This document shows positions 50,763 through 59,749 of a stretch of 64,000 nucleotides of DNA, piece by piece. How positions within the stretch are numbered: position 1 is the stretch's first letter; each line of letters opens with the position of its first letter. Made by a program: the position numbers and the translations under genes. Source of the stretch: CBDHGY01 sp965263325 (GTDB lineage Bacteria; Pseudomonadota; Alphaproteobacteria; Caulobacterales; Hyphomonadaceae); NCBI GenBank assembly GCA_965263325.1, contig CBDHGY010000002.1, forward strand, positions 2,666,001 through 2,730,000, written 5' to 3'. A model generated the notes under the pieces. The model worked only from the letters and a program-made list of their open reading frames with translations. It was not told where the DNA came from and made no database searches.

Positions 50763-51098
50763 TTAAGCGTCCGCCAGCGCGATACCTTTTTCGGTGAAAG
50801 CGTCTCGTAATTCGCCTTGCTCGAACATTTCTTTCACGATGTCGCAGCCGCCGATAAATTCACCCTTCACATAAAGCTGCGGGATCGTTGGCCAATCTGA
50901 ATAAGACTTGATGCCTTCGCGAATATCCTGATTTTCCAGAACATTCGTCGAAACGTATTCTACGCCAAGATAGTCGAGAATCTGAACAACGGTCGAAGAA
51001 AACCCGCACTGTGGGAAAGTTGGCGTGCCCTTCATGAACAGGACAACATCATTATTCTTCACTGCGTCATCGATTTCAGCGTGAACAGTATCACTCAT
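50763..51098 (-). CDS. grxD: Monothiol glutaredoxin GrxD
   Basis: Fe-S cluster carrier and monothiol glutaredoxin. 111 residues with VVLFMKGTPTFPQCGFSSTVVQIL (CGFS active site), WPTIPQLYVKGEFIGGCDIVKEM. Grx4 type, often beside bolA, which is not seen here. Confidence 0.96.
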   Translation of the reverse strand: MSDTVHAEIDDAVKNNDVVLFMKGTPTFPQCGFSSTVVQILDYLGVEYVSTNVLENQDIREGIKSYSDWPTIPQLYVKGEFIGGCDIVKEMFEQGELRDAFTEKGIALADA

Positions 51099-51164
51099 GG
51101 CCAGGCTCCTTGGCTCTCCAACTGCTCTCTATGTGTGGGTAGTGCCCAATGGCGTCAAGTCCAC

Positions 51165-52709
51165 TTAGCTAGGGGGCATGATGAAAAACGCCGCCGCCGC
51201 TGCGCCAAGCAACCCTCCGGTTACCAGCATGCGTTCTCGGGCTTCTTGCTTCATCAGGAACCAAGCCACCGGTATGAGCAGCGCATTCGCAATTGCAATG
51301 AACACTAGGAAGCTCTGATTTGGCAACGCGGTCGCCCAATTGAAATCGGCTTCGGTGAGCGCCCGTGACAGGAGCGGCAATCCGACAGCCATATTGATTG
51401 AAAGCACCAGACCAATATAGGCCTTCGACGCATCCGAGACGCCGAGTTTGGCAGCTTTGGAAATGTCGAGTGCTTTATCCATGATCGCAAAACCGAATTC
51501 CCGGCCAGCGATCAATCCCAGGAAAACAAAGGTCGTCGACATTGGAATGTCGGAGACTTCCTTGAACAAGAAAAGCAGCGACGCGTAGGTAAAGTCGATG
51601 AGCGTTGCAGAGCGAATATCTGTCACAGATGTCTTTGCCTGCAGAATGCGTTGCACCGGTCCGCCCTTATTCCAGAAAGTGTATCCAAGAAGGAGGAGGA
51701 TCGCTGCGAGCCCCATAAAGCCCTGGAGTGCTGTAAGCTCGCGCGGCAGGAACACAAAAATGTTCGCGAAATCCTGGATTAGCCAGACACCCCAAAGATA
51801 AGCTGTCGTGATCCACTGCAATAGGATCCAGTAGATACTGTTTTCTGCGCGGAAATTATGCGCAATCCAGAAGGCGAAAATGGCCGCGACCAATCCCACG
51901 CCAATGCTGAACCAGTGAAACTGGAACGTTATTGCTCCTGCGAGACTGATACCATTTGTATTTTCGAGAATTCCCGCCGGCAGAAGCAAGCTCGTATAGA
52001 ACCAGAATATTGCACCAATGACGAGCGCAATCACAACGTCAAGAATGATGTTCGTGAATCTCTCATGCGCGGCCAAAGAAAATAGATCTACGAGAAGGCC
52101 CAATGAGATCAGTACAGCCCCGGCCTGCCAGCCATACATCTGCTCGTTGATAATGAGCGGCGGCAGATAGATAACGGCCAGCGCGATCAGCAGGCCCATG
52201 CCCGTCGCAAGCCCCCACGGCGCGCGGTGCGTCAGGGGATGAGTCTTGAAGTATTTTTCGAGCGTGTTGGTTACCAACAGATAGACAGCCAGTCCTACAA
52301 CGAATGCGAGGCCGTATCCGATCAAAGACTTTGTCAGCATTGATGTCAGGCCGCCGACCGTCGCGAACACAGTCAAAACCATAAAGGACGTCGAAACGGG
52401 TACCCCGAACCGCGTGATCACGAGAAGCATCAATGGCGGCAGGGTATGATACCACTGAATATCTACTTCCGGGTATTTCGTGGTATTTGCGAGCCGCTCC
52501 CAAGAGGGGTCACCTGCGTTGATCAACCACCCATAGGTAAACGTCGCGACCAGAATGAACCCCGCAAACAGGAACAACCAGAACCAATGCAAACGGGAGT
52601 TTGAATTGATAAATGTGCCAAGCGTTTGCAGCGCATCATTCCCAACCACGGCGTAGGCCGCAAAAAGGAAGCCGATGATCGCGAAAATACCAATGCCGCC
52701 GATTTCCAT
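51165..52709 (-). CDS. PiT-like inorganic phosphate transporter-type membrane protein
   Basis: A 514-residue protein with about twelve hydrophobic segments. Near the N terminus AAYAVVGNDALQTLGTFINSN recalls the GANDVANAFGT motif of PiT transporters, and RFGVPVSTSFMVLTVFATVGG and a second-half copy FKEVSDIPMSTTFVFLGLIAGREFG recall PVSTTH motifs, so the inverted-repeat layout of PiT is present. The substrate is not certain (phosphate or another anion). No phoU gene is adjacent. Confidence 0.6.
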   Translation of the reverse strand: MEIGGIGIFAIIGFLFAAYAVVGNDALQTLGTFINSNSRLHWFWLFLFAGFILVATFTYGWLINAGDPSWERLANTTKYPEVDIQWYHTLPPLMLLVITRFGVPVSTSFMVLTVFATVGGLTSMLTKSLIGYGLAFVVGLAVYLLVTNTLEKYFKTHPLTHRAPWGLATGMGLLIALAVIYLPPLIINEQMYGWQAGAVLISLGLLVDLFSLAAHERFTNIILDVVIALVIGAIFWFYTSLLLPAGILENTNGISLAGAITFQFHWFSIGVGLVAAIFAFWIAHNFRAENSIYWILLQWITTAYLWGVWLIQDFANIFVFLPRELTALQGFMGLAAILLLLGYTFWNKGGPVQRILQAKTSVTDIRSATLIDFTYASLLFLFKEVSDIPMSTTFVFLGLIAGREFGFAIMDKALDISKAAKLGVSDASKAYIGLVLSINMAVGLPLLSRALTEADFNWATALPNQSFLVFIAIANALLIPVAWFLMKQEARERMLVTGGLLGAAAAAFFIMPPS

Positions 52710-52819
52710 GGGAAATGCCCTCGTCTTAATAATCCCTCGAACAGTCAGAAGCGGATATGGGCCGTAAGCGCAATGGTCCCGATGTGTGTTTCACAGAAGT
52801 GTTACGTGACAGCCTGTTG

Positions 52820-53314
52820 CTATTGGCTTGCAAGCTCTTGCATCAGGTCCCGGTTCATCCTGTAGCTGACGCGATCATCGAGAATCCGTGCACCGACACT
52901 TTCGTAAAATCTTCGGCCGTGGAAATCGCTGGATCGGACATCCCAGTCCATGCTCACGCATCCCTGATCGAGAGCCCATTGCGCTGCTGTCGCGATAAGT
53001 TTCGATCCAACCCCTGTGGCACGATGAGCGTCGCTGACGAAAAACTCCTTCACGACGCATTGATGACTCCGATCAGGCTGCGGGTCGATCAGCGAATAAA
53101 ACAAGGCGCAGGCCGCAAAACCGATAACGTCGCCGCGGCTGTTGGAGGCCACAAGGAAACGTGTCGATGCGTTCTCAGAAAGCAATCGCTCCGTGAGGTG
53201 TTTCTTCACCTGAACCGGATCCGCCTCTTCGGACGAGTTGTAATAATGATAGAGTTCGCACAACAGAACGACAAATCCATTGTGTTGGGAGTTTTCAAGC
53301 CAATCGATCTTCAT
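52820..53314 (-). CDS. GNAT-family N-acetyltransferase
   Basis: A 164-residue acetyl-CoA-dependent transferase. The CoA pyrophosphate-binding loop AHRATGVGSKLIATAAQWA follows KEFFVSDA, and MDWDVRSSDFHGRRFYESVGARILDDRVSYRM is the usual C-terminal strand-helix pair. The opening ...FVVLLCELYHYYNSSEEADPVQVKKHL fits the spermidine-like/thialysine acetyltransferase group, but substrate is unknown. Confidence 0.86.
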   Translation of the reverse strand: MKIDWLENSQHNGFVVLLCELYHYYNSSEEADPVQVKKHLTERLLSENASTRFLVASNSRGDVIGFAACALFYSLIDPQPDRSHQCVVKEFFVSDAHRATGVGSKLIATAAQWALDQGCVSMDWDVRSSDFHGRRFYESVGARILDDRVSYRMNRDLMQELASQ

Positions 53315-53457
53315 CGCCTCTTGATCCTCTTCTTCCCCAAGTGAAGTAAGTGACCGCTCGTCCCAAGCACTGATTTCATAGATGAACTAGATAAGTTCGG
53401 AGAAGTTCGAAAGTAAAACTTCATTCAGCGCGAATGCTGGGCGCTAACTACTTTGAG

Positions 53458-54552
53458 TTAATTTGCGCCGACTTGTCCGCGGTGGCGCAGTTTTGCATCT
53501 GCGAGAACGCAAGCCATCATCGCTTCGACTACGGGAACGGCGCGGATGCCGACACAGGGGTCGTGACGGCCTTTTGTTCGCACGTCCACTTCATCACCAT
53601 TTCTGGTGATAGACTGGACATTCGTCAGAATAGAAGAGGTGGGTTTGATTGCTATGCGAACGATAATTGTCTGTCCTGTCGAAATACCGCCCGCGACGCC
53701 GCCATTATTATTGGACAAAAATCGTGGGCCTTCATTGCCCGAGCGCATTTCATCAGCATTGTCTTCGCCGCGCAGTCTGGCGGCGCGAAACCCAGCGCCA
53801 ATTTCCACGCCTTTGGCTGCATTAATACTCATCATTGCTCCGGCGAGTTCGGCGTCCAATTTCCCGTAAATGGGAGCGCCCCATCCGGCGGGTACGCCGT
53901 CGGCATGAACTTCAACAATTGCCCCAACGGAGCTGCCGGATTTGCGCACGTCGTCGAGATACGACTCCCAGGAATTTGCCGCGGCTGTATCCGGGCACCA
54001 GAAAGGGTTTTCTGTGGTCTGCTGCCAATCCCAAGCGGACGTATCGATGGCGTGTTCGCCAATCTGAACGACAGCCCCACGAATAAGAATATCATCACCA
54101 AGTATGCGGCGCGCCACGGCTCCGGCAGCGACACGCGAGGCCGTTTCGCGCGCCGACGAACGACCGCCGCCGCGATAATCACGCACACCGTATTTGGCAT
54201 CATAAGTATAGTCGGCATGTCCCGGCCTGTAACGATCGCGAATCTCGGAATAATCCTTCGATCTCTGGTCAACATTTTCGATCATCATCGAAATGGGTGT
54301 GCCGGTTGTGACCGGACCGCCAGTCCGGTCATCTTCGAACACGCCGGACAGAATGCGCACGGCGTCTGGTTCCCGGCGCTGTGTTACAAAGCGCGACGTA
54401 CCGGGACGGCGCTTGTCTAGAAACCCCTGCACAAAAGCCTCGTCTAATGGCAGTCCCGGTGGGCACCCATCAACCACGCATCCAATTGCGCGGCCATGGG
54501 ATTCGCCCCATGTCGTCACGCGAAAGAGATGGCCAAAAGTATTATGCGACAT
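53458..54552 (-). CDS. aroC: Chorismate synthase
   Basis: Last common step of aromatic amino acid synthesis, EPSP to chorismate, FMN-dependent. 364 residues: MSHNTFGHLFRVTTWGESHGRAIGCVVDGCPPGL, RPGHADYTYDAKYGVRDYRGGGRSSARETASRVAAGAVA, and GGVAGGISTGQTI. Divergent from pdxH, a pairing common in alphaproteobacteria. Confidence 0.97.
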   Translation of the reverse strand: MSHNTFGHLFRVTTWGESHGRAIGCVVDGCPPGLPLDEAFVQGFLDKRRPGTSRFVTQRREPDAVRILSGVFEDDRTGGPVTTGTPISMMIENVDQRSKDYSEIRDRYRPGHADYTYDAKYGVRDYRGGGRSSARETASRVAAGAVARRILGDDILIRGAVVQIGEHAIDTSAWDWQQTTENPFWCPDTAAANSWESYLDDVRKSGSSVGAIVEVHADGVPAGWGAPIYGKLDAELAGAMMSINAAKGVEIGAGFRAARLRGEDNADEMRSGNEGPRFLSNNNGGVAGGISTGQTIIVRIAIKPTSSILTNVQSITRNGDEVDVRTKGRHDPCVGIRAVPVVEAMMACVLADAKLRHRGQVGAN

Positions 54553-54630
54553 ATGGGACAGTCCTAGTGTGTTCGTATCCGGATCGTCCTATAGTGACGC
54601 GAGTGTTCTAGCAAATCGAAAGCCACCCGT

Positions 54631-55293
54631 ATGGCCAGTCACAAAACGCCAATCCCGCCCTCCCCAAGTGCGGCCGACTATAGCGCCGATGGAGACCGTC
54701 CGTTGATCCCCGATATCAGCGAACCTTGGGAATTGCTTGAGCAATGGCTCAGCGAAGCGCGCGATAGCGAGCCAAATGATGGCAATGCCATGTCTCTCGC
54801 TACGGCTGACAAGAACGGTATGCCGGATGTTCGCATCGTGCTGCTGAAAGGTGTCGGACCCGATGGGCTGCAATTCTTCACGAATTTCGAGAGCGCGAAA
54901 GGTGAGCAGCTTGGCAGAAACCCCCAAGCGGCGGTTTGCTTTCATTGGAAATCTCTTCGCCGTCAGGTGCGCGCCAAGGGCAGGGTAGAGCGTTTGGCCG
55001 GAGCCGACGCCGATGCGTATTTCGCCTCCCGCGCCGCGCAGAGCCGGATCAGCGCGATTGCCTCTGACCAGTCCCGCCCGCTGGAGGATCGCGCTGTGTT
55101 TGAACAGCGTATCGCTGAGATCAGCTCAATCTACGGAGATGATGATGATATTCCTCGGCCAGATTTCTGGGGCGGGTATCGTCTCATTCCTGATGAGATT
55201 GAATTCTGGCAGGATCAAAGATTCCGCATGCATGACCGCCTGCGGTTTTATCGCGGCAGCAATGGCTGGCGCAGCGCGCGGCTGTATCCCTAA
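54631..55293 (+). CDS. pdxH: Pyridoxamine 5'-phosphate oxidase
   Basis: Makes pyridoxal phosphate with FMN and oxygen. 220 residues with NAMSLATADKNGMPDVRIVLLKGV, LQFFTNFESAKGEQLGRNPQAAVCFHWKSLRRQVRAKGRVERL and C-terminal WGGYRLIPDEIEFWQ...RMHDRLRFYR. Typical length. Confidence 0.96.
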   Translation: MASHKTPIPPSPSAADYSADGDRPLIPDISEPWELLEQWLSEARDSEPNDGNAMSLATADKNGMPDVRIVLLKGVGPDGLQFFTNFESAKGEQLGRNPQAAVCFHWKSLRRQVRAKGRVERLAGADADAYFASRAAQSRISAIASDQSRPLEDRAVFEQRIAEISSIYGDDDDIPRPDFWGGYRLIPDEIEFWQDQRFRMHDRLRFYRGSNGWRSARLYP

Positions 55294-55406
55294 AGACCGC
55301 GCATCACACTTGGTTCCGCGCGGGTTTCCCCGTGCAGAGTGGTGCTGTTTCATTCGTCGCTCGTCTCAGATGGTAGAGAGAGGCAGGCCTGCGCCCGGAA
55401 CGCTGC

Positions 55407-55751
55407 TTATGGCGCGCGGTTTCGGTGCGGTTTTTCTGCCCATACAAGGCGCGGCCTCAACCGTGCACAGATGGCCAGGAAGATGAGTTTGGAACGCCAG
55501 TCTCTGCCGTGCGCGAATGGGCGGCGCGGGCCGCGTGTTCTTACCAGGCATATAGATTTGCATTCCTTCCGGCAGGCCAGCTTCAGTGGCCTCTCCTGTG
55601 TGACAGCGCGCGAGTGTGGCCGGGGCGCAAATGCTTGCCCCTTCCATATGGCGAGGGATCCCAACCCCGCCCGCACGCGTTTCAGAACACCTCGAACACG
55701 GCCCATCGCCGCGCGCGCAAACCGTGTAAAACGCTTTGCCATACGCCGCAT
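55407..55751 (-). CDS. Small, very basic protein behind a LexA-type promoter (uncertain)
   Basis: A 114-residue frame (MRRMAKRFTRFARAAMGRVRGVLKRVRAGLGSL...) with an alternative start at 55742. The first 35 residues look coding, as a basic amphipathic helix; the rest is rich in Arg and Pro and less protein-like, so the true gene may be shorter or frameshifted. It is supported mainly by the well-formed promoter and LexA box directly upstream. No family recognised. SOS-induced small division inhibitors and nucleases exist in Caulobacter, but nothing in the sequence proves such a role here. The rest of 55294-55953 shows no other credible gene. Confidence 0.35.
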   Translation of the reverse strand: MRRMAKRFTRFARAAMGRVRGVLKRVRAGLGSLAIWKGQAFAPRPHSRAVTQERPLKLACRKECKSICLVRTRGPRRPFAHGRDWRSKLIFLAICARLRPRLVWAEKPHRNRAP

Positions 55752-55765
55752 CAGGCTCGAGAATT

Positions 55766-55780
55766 GTTCGCTACATGTTC
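55766..55780. promoter_or_regulatory. LexA box (alphaproteobacterial type)
   Basis: GTTC-GCTACAT-GTTC on the plus strand (GAAC-N7-GAAC on the minus strand), a full match to the alphaproteobacterial LexA operator GTTC-N7-GTTC. It overlaps the expected transcript start of the minus-strand promoter at 55792-55820. Confidence 0.7.
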
Positions 55781-55791
55781 TCACGCGATGA

Positions 55792-55820
55792 AATATGGGT
55801 TCACGCCGCGCGCCAGTCAA
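55792..55820 (-). promoter_or_regulatory. Sigma-70-type promoter
   Basis: On the minus strand: -35 TTGACT, 17-base spacer, -10 CATATT, with the LexA box just downstream and an ATG about 35 bases after the expected start. Confidence 0.6.
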
Positions 55821-55953
55821 GCGGGTATAGGAATTATTTCCGAGTTTCTTCGTGCGGCTGTATAATTCCAAGAGCTGTCATTGGCGACTAACTTGGCGTA
55901 CGACAAAAAATCGCCAAAATCCGACGTTCGATCGAACATCATTCGCTTCGGAG

Positions 55954-56562
55954 TTACAGGACGAGCTGTTTCCAAATCTCAAACAATCGGCGACGGTCTT
56001 TCATGTCAGGATGGACGCCGCTTTGGACGACCATTCCGCGCAGCAAATACACCGTGAGTTCTACCAGATCGCCAGCTTGCGACTTCTTTTTGTTACGTGC
56101 CACCTTAGATGTTTCACCAAGCGCACGCATTGCCTTGATGGCAGTGGTGTCAGTTTCCTGAACGGCTGGAAGCAATGCGTCGTCAGTGCGAGCTGCGACC
56201 ATAACTTCCATCCAGCAGTTTAGCAGATTACCTTCAAAACAAGCGTCCCATAGGAATTCGAACAAGTCCTCTAAAGTCTGTGCACGACTTTGGTTGTGAT
56301 CTGAAACAGCATCCAGTTCCTTTTGATATCGCGCGACAATCTCCCGAACGGCGGCGATCAGGAGGCTGTCTTTCGTCGGGAAGTGATGTGTTTGCGCGCC
56401 GCGTGATACGCCGGCACGTTTGCAAATTTTCTGGGTGCTAGTCTGCGCCCAGCCTTCCTCGGCAATTAAGTCCAGCGTCGCTTCAAGCAAGCGGGCGCGC
56501 ATGGCGTCCGTGCGTTGCTCCTGCGTTGGGCGCTTTCTCTCAGTTACCACAGTCATCGCCAA
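55954..56562 (-). CDS. TetR-family transcriptional regulator
   Basis: A 202-residue repressor-type protein. N-terminal helix-turn-helix: TDAMRARLLEATLDLIAEEGWAQTSTQKICKRAGVSRGAQTHHFPTKDSLLIAAV. The C-terminal ligand domain is helical and unassigned. Divergent from the Rieske oxygenase gene with a palindrome between, so it likely controls that gene and itself. Confidence 0.92.
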   Translation of the reverse strand: MAMTVVTERKRPTQEQRTDAMRARLLEATLDLIAEEGWAQTSTQKICKRAGVSRGAQTHHFPTKDSLLIAAVREIVARYQKELDAVSDHNQSRAQTLEDLFEFLWDACFEGNLLNCWMEVMVAARTDDALLPAVQETDTTAIKAMRALGETSKVARNKKKSQAGDLVELTVYLLRGMVVQSGVHPDMKDRRRLFEIWKQLVL

Positions 56563-56583
56563 ATCCTGATTGACTCAATTTCA

Positions 56584-56603
56584 CATACAGACCATTCTGT
56601 TTG
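56584..56603. promoter_or_regulatory. Putative TetR operator
   Basis: ACAGA-CCAT-TCTGT at 56587-56600, with outer A/T and C/G pairs at 56585/56602 and 56584/56603. It lies 22 bp from the TetR start and 48 bp before the Rieske gene. Confidence 0.5.
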
Positions 56604-56650
56604 TAAATGATAAGGCGATACTCAATTTTACACAAGGGAGGTCACAGGTC

Positions 56651-58054
56651 ATGGCGGAAGGAAACATCGGTGGGTCTGGCGAACACATGACGGCCGGTCC
56701 AGAAGGCCGCCCGAAGCCATCGCTTCAGGACATCTACGAAAAAGACCGGATCGCACCGCCCGACCACATGCGCGAAGAGTCACAGGTCGATATGGGCAAT
56801 GAGGACATCCTGGTTGAGCGCTATTTCTCCAAGGAATATCATGACCGCGAAGTCGAAAAGATCTGGCGCAAGACCTGGCAGTGGGCTTGCCGCCTCGAAG
56901 ACATCCCGAATGTCGGCGACCATGTGGTCTACAACATCGTCCACGATTCCTTGATTGTTGTGCGCACCGGAACCGGGCCAAAGGACATCCGCGCTTATAT
57001 AAACTCCTGCCTCCACAGGGGTACGATGCTGCGCAAGGAAGGTGGCTGCGTGAAGCAGTTCCGCTGCCCATTCCATGGCTTCACCTGGGCGCTGGACGGC
57101 ACGCTGAAAGAGGTGCCCGGCGCCTGGGATTTCAAGCATATCAAATGGGAAGAGTTCAGTCTGCCCGAAGCGCGCGTCGACACATGGGGCGGATTTGTCT
57201 TCATCAATTTTGACCATGACGGTGAAGACCTTCTCTCCTATCTCGAAATCCTTCCCGACCATTTCAAAGAGTTCGATCTGGAGAATCGCTACAAGGCGAT
57301 CCACGTTGCCAAGGTCATGCCGTGCAATTGGAAGCTCTGCGCGGAAGCTTTTGTCGAGGCCTATCACGTGCCCTTCGCGCACCCGCAATCGCTGCCCTAT
57401 TATGGCGATAGCAACACCCAGTATGACACCTGGCCGGGTGTGCGCCACATTAACCGGATGATCAGCGCGCAGGGTGTACCGAGCCCTTCCCTCGGCGAAA
57501 ATTTCGATCCGGAAAAGACACGCACGCTCATGGAGCGCGATACGCCATTCTATAAATCCTCAGCGCCGGTTGAGGAAGGTCAGTCGCCCCGCGACCGGTT
57601 CGCCGACATCGCGCGCAAGAAGATATCGAAATCTTCCGGACGTGACGTTTCCGGCATTTCCGACGCTGTTGCGCTGGATCTCATTCAGTACTCTGTCTTC
57701 CCGAATTTCGTTCAGTTTGGCGGCGTCGGTCTCGCTGCTGGCTATCGCTTCCGCCCCTACGGAGACGACCCGGAACGCTCCATCATGGAGATGTTTTTCC
57801 TGTTCCCAAAGGCCGAGGACGGATCGCACCCCACACCGCCCGATATTGTCTGGCTCACTGAAGATGAGCCGTGGTCGACTGTCGAGGCGATGGGATCAGC
57901 TGCGATGGTTGTCGATCAAGACACCGACAATCTCATGCGCATTCAAAAAGGGCTCCGTACGAGCCGCAAACCCGGCGCAACTCTAGCGACTTATCAGGAA
58001 AGCCGCATCCGCCACTTTCACAAGACGCTGGATGCTTACATGGAAGCGGAGTAA
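56651..58054 (+). CDS. Rieske-type aromatic ring-hydroxylating oxygenase, alpha subunit
   Basis: Non-heme iron oxygenase of 467 residues. The start at 56651 follows GGGAGG; the longer frame from 56570 would cover the operator. Rieske [2Fe-2S] ligands are in SCLHRGTMLR and FRCPFHGFTW; the mononuclear iron site is in NWKLCAEAFVEAYHVPFAHP, with the Asp expected further on. Neither a beta subunit nor ferredoxin or reductase is in the window, so electron partners come from elsewhere. Substrate unknown. Confidence 0.92.
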   Translation: MAEGNIGGSGEHMTAGPEGRPKPSLQDIYEKDRIAPPDHMREESQVDMGNEDILVERYFSKEYHDREVEKIWRKTWQWACRLEDIPNVGDHVVYNIVHDSLIVVRTGTGPKDIRAYINSCLHRGTMLRKEGGCVKQFRCPFHGFTWALDGTLKEVPGAWDFKHIKWEEFSLPEARVDTWGGFVFINFDHDGEDLLSYLEILPDHFKEFDLENRYKAIHVAKVMPCNWKLCAEAFVEAYHVPFAHPQSLPYYGDSNTQYDTWPGVRHINRMISAQGVPSPSLGENFDPEKTRTLMERDTPFYKSSAPVEEGQSPRDRFADIARKKISKSSGRDVSGISDAVALDLIQYSVFPNFVQFGGVGLAAGYRFRPYGDDPERSIMEMFFLFPKAEDGSHPTPPDIVWLTEDEPWSTVEAMGSAAMVVDQDTDNLMRIQKGLRTSRKPGATLATYQESRIRHFHKTLDAYMEAE

Positions 58055-58057
58055 GCG

Positions 58058-58534
58058 ATGAGCACGCCTGTTTCTCCCCTCCCGCATAAACACCTCATCA
58101 CGCTTCGCCTCGATGTTGACTCGGCTGGCGCGACGCAGATTGGTAAAACGCCAGAAGGCCAGCGCACTATCGCGCCAGTTACTGGCGGCACGTTTGAGGG
58201 CGAGCGGCTGAGCGGCAAGGTCCTGCCCGGCGGAGCGGATTGGGTACGCTTTCGGGCGGACGGGACCATGATGATCGATGTACGCCTGACCCTACAAACC
58301 AACGATGGCGCGCTGATCTACCTCAGCTATAAGGGCCGCTTCATCGGCGCAGCGGGCGCAATGGCCAAGCTCGCCCGAGGCGAGACGCTTGAGGCGGGAA
58401 GTTATTCGCTTGTGACCGTCGCGAAATTCGAAAGCGGCGATGAACGCTATTCATGGCTGAATGATGTCATCGCCGTCGGCACGGGCGAGCAGTCCGGCTT
58501 CAACCCCGTCTACACGATTTACGAAATTGGCTGA
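58058..58534 (+). CDS. DUF3237 family protein
   Basis: A 158-residue protein that starts three bases after the Rieske gene. Family pattern: TPEGQRTIAPVTGGTFEGERLSGKVLPGGADWVRFRADGTMMIDVRLTLQTNDGALIYLSYKGRF and RYSWLNDVIAVG. DUF3237 proteins are often found beside catabolic genes; function unknown. Likely co-transcribed with the oxygenase. Confidence 0.88.
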   Translation: MSTPVSPLPHKHLITLRLDVDSAGATQIGKTPEGQRTIAPVTGGTFEGERLSGKVLPGGADWVRFRADGTMMIDVRLTLQTNDGALIYLSYKGRFIGAAGAMAKLARGETLEAGSYSLVTVAKFESGDERYSWLNDVIAVGTGEQSGFNPVYTIYEIG

Positions 58535-58785
58535 ATCTACAAGTGTCCATTTAGAGTGCATCACGCGCCACTCAAACGTAAGCATCGAACGGCCAATTCG
58601 GGCCAAAAAATCACCATTCGCGAGAATTTCCTTGCGGCTGTTCTCGCGCCCAATGCTGACGTCATGACCATCCTACGAGCCGGCATGAATACGGAAACAA
58701 GGCTCTTTAAAAATCGGATTTTGGTACGGAGCGACTAATTCGCCAAACTTCAGCAAGAGACTTTTCACTCTGTGAAGGTAATCAA

Positions 58786-59151
58786 TTGCAGCAGGACGAT
58801 TTCCATAGGTTTCTGAAAGATATGCTCTTCTATGTTGCCGTCATTGGCTTTGTCGTTTCGCTGACCATGGAAAGCATTACGTCCTGGATGCTGATCAAGG
58901 GCAGTAAGAAGCACCATCCGGATCTCTGGAAACATGCCGGTGAACCCACTTTGATGAGCAATGGCGATTTGATCTCGGCATTCTCGCTGGTCAACTATGT
59001 CTGGTGCCGAGACTATGAGGGGCTGAACAACAGGGACGCCATCAGATATGCCGATCAGATGCGGTTTCCGGTCGTTTTGAGCTATTGGGCAGCATGGGTC
59101 TTTGCCTTGGCTCTCATCTATGTCGTGTTCTTAATGCCGGGAACAGCGTAG
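58786..59151 (+). CDS. Small membrane protein (possibly UspB-like)
   Basis: A 121-residue protein with TTG start behind GAAGG. Two hydrophobic segments (about 13-37 and 96-116) flank a soluble loop (KKHHPDLWKHAGEPTLMSNGDLISAFSLVNYVWCRDYEGL). The layout recalls UspB-like proteins, but identity is too weak to assert. The 250-bp gap before it holds no recognised feature. Confidence 0.55.
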   Translation: MQQDDFHRFLKDMLFYVAVIGFVVSLTMESITSWMLIKGSKKHHPDLWKHAGEPTLMSNGDLISAFSLVNYVWCRDYEGLNNRDAIRYADQMRFPVVLSYWAAWVFALALIYVVFLMPGTA

Positions 59152-59204
59152 CGTACGCGTATGAAGGCCAGCCTGCCGCAGTTCTGGCGCGGCGGAGAGG
59201 AAGG

Positions 59205-59519
59205 CTAGGAATTGCTTTCCATCCTGTCTTCTTTGTCCCACTCTATTCGTGGATCGACTGTATCTTCTTTGATCGAGCCATCGAGATCAGTCCAGACATA
59301 AAGTTCGCGGCCTTCCGAATGTACGACTTGAACGCTTTGGTAGCGCTTGACGCGTCGCCAAGTATCCCAGACGAACCAGACGCCGAAGACCGGCATCCCG
59401 CTCAAAATCCACCTCACGATCGGAGCGTTTTGATCAAATTCCGGATCACGCCACATGGCGATCACGCCAATCGTTACACCTACTGTCCAAACAATGCTGA
59501 AGGTAAATAGTTTTTTCAT
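59205..59519 (-). CDS. Small membrane protein of unknown function
   Basis: A 104-residue protein (MKKLFTFSIVWTVGVTIGVIAMWRDPEF...) with two hydrophobic segments (about 4-22 and 35-52) and a charged C-terminal half (GRELYVWTDLDGSIKEDTVDPRIEW). No family recognised. Convergent with the gene before it. Confidence 0.55.
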   Translation of the reverse strand: MKKLFTFSIVWTVGVTIGVIAMWRDPEFDQNAPIVRWILSGMPVFGVWFVWDTWRRVKRYQSVQVVHSEGRELYVWTDLDGSIKEDTVDPRIEWDKEDRMESNS

Positions 59520-59749
59520 TTTGCCTTATTTCATTCCAGTACGATGATCGAATAACGCGCTCAAAGTACTGTGGGATGAAAATTGAAAATTAAACTCTCA
59601 GTGGCTGGTTTTTGGCCCTTGCTTGCCTGTTTCCCATTTTGCTTGGTTTATGCCTGAAATAATACCGCCAGTATGTTAGCCAAGCCCTACCGGAACTTTA
59701 TCAATTTAGATGATAACTTGCATACTATGGCTGCCGCGCCCGCAGCCGC

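Noticed and set aside
53434..54420. Plus-strand 328-residue frame
   Set aside because: Antisense to aroC, whose motifs are complete; low-plausibility composition.
55339..55865. Two plus-strand frames of about 150 residues after pdxH
   Set aside because: No motif and random-looking composition; the minus-strand promoter and LexA box point the other way.
58556..58738. 60-residue frame between DUF3237 and the TTG-start membrane protein
   Set aside because: No ribosome site or recognisable feature.
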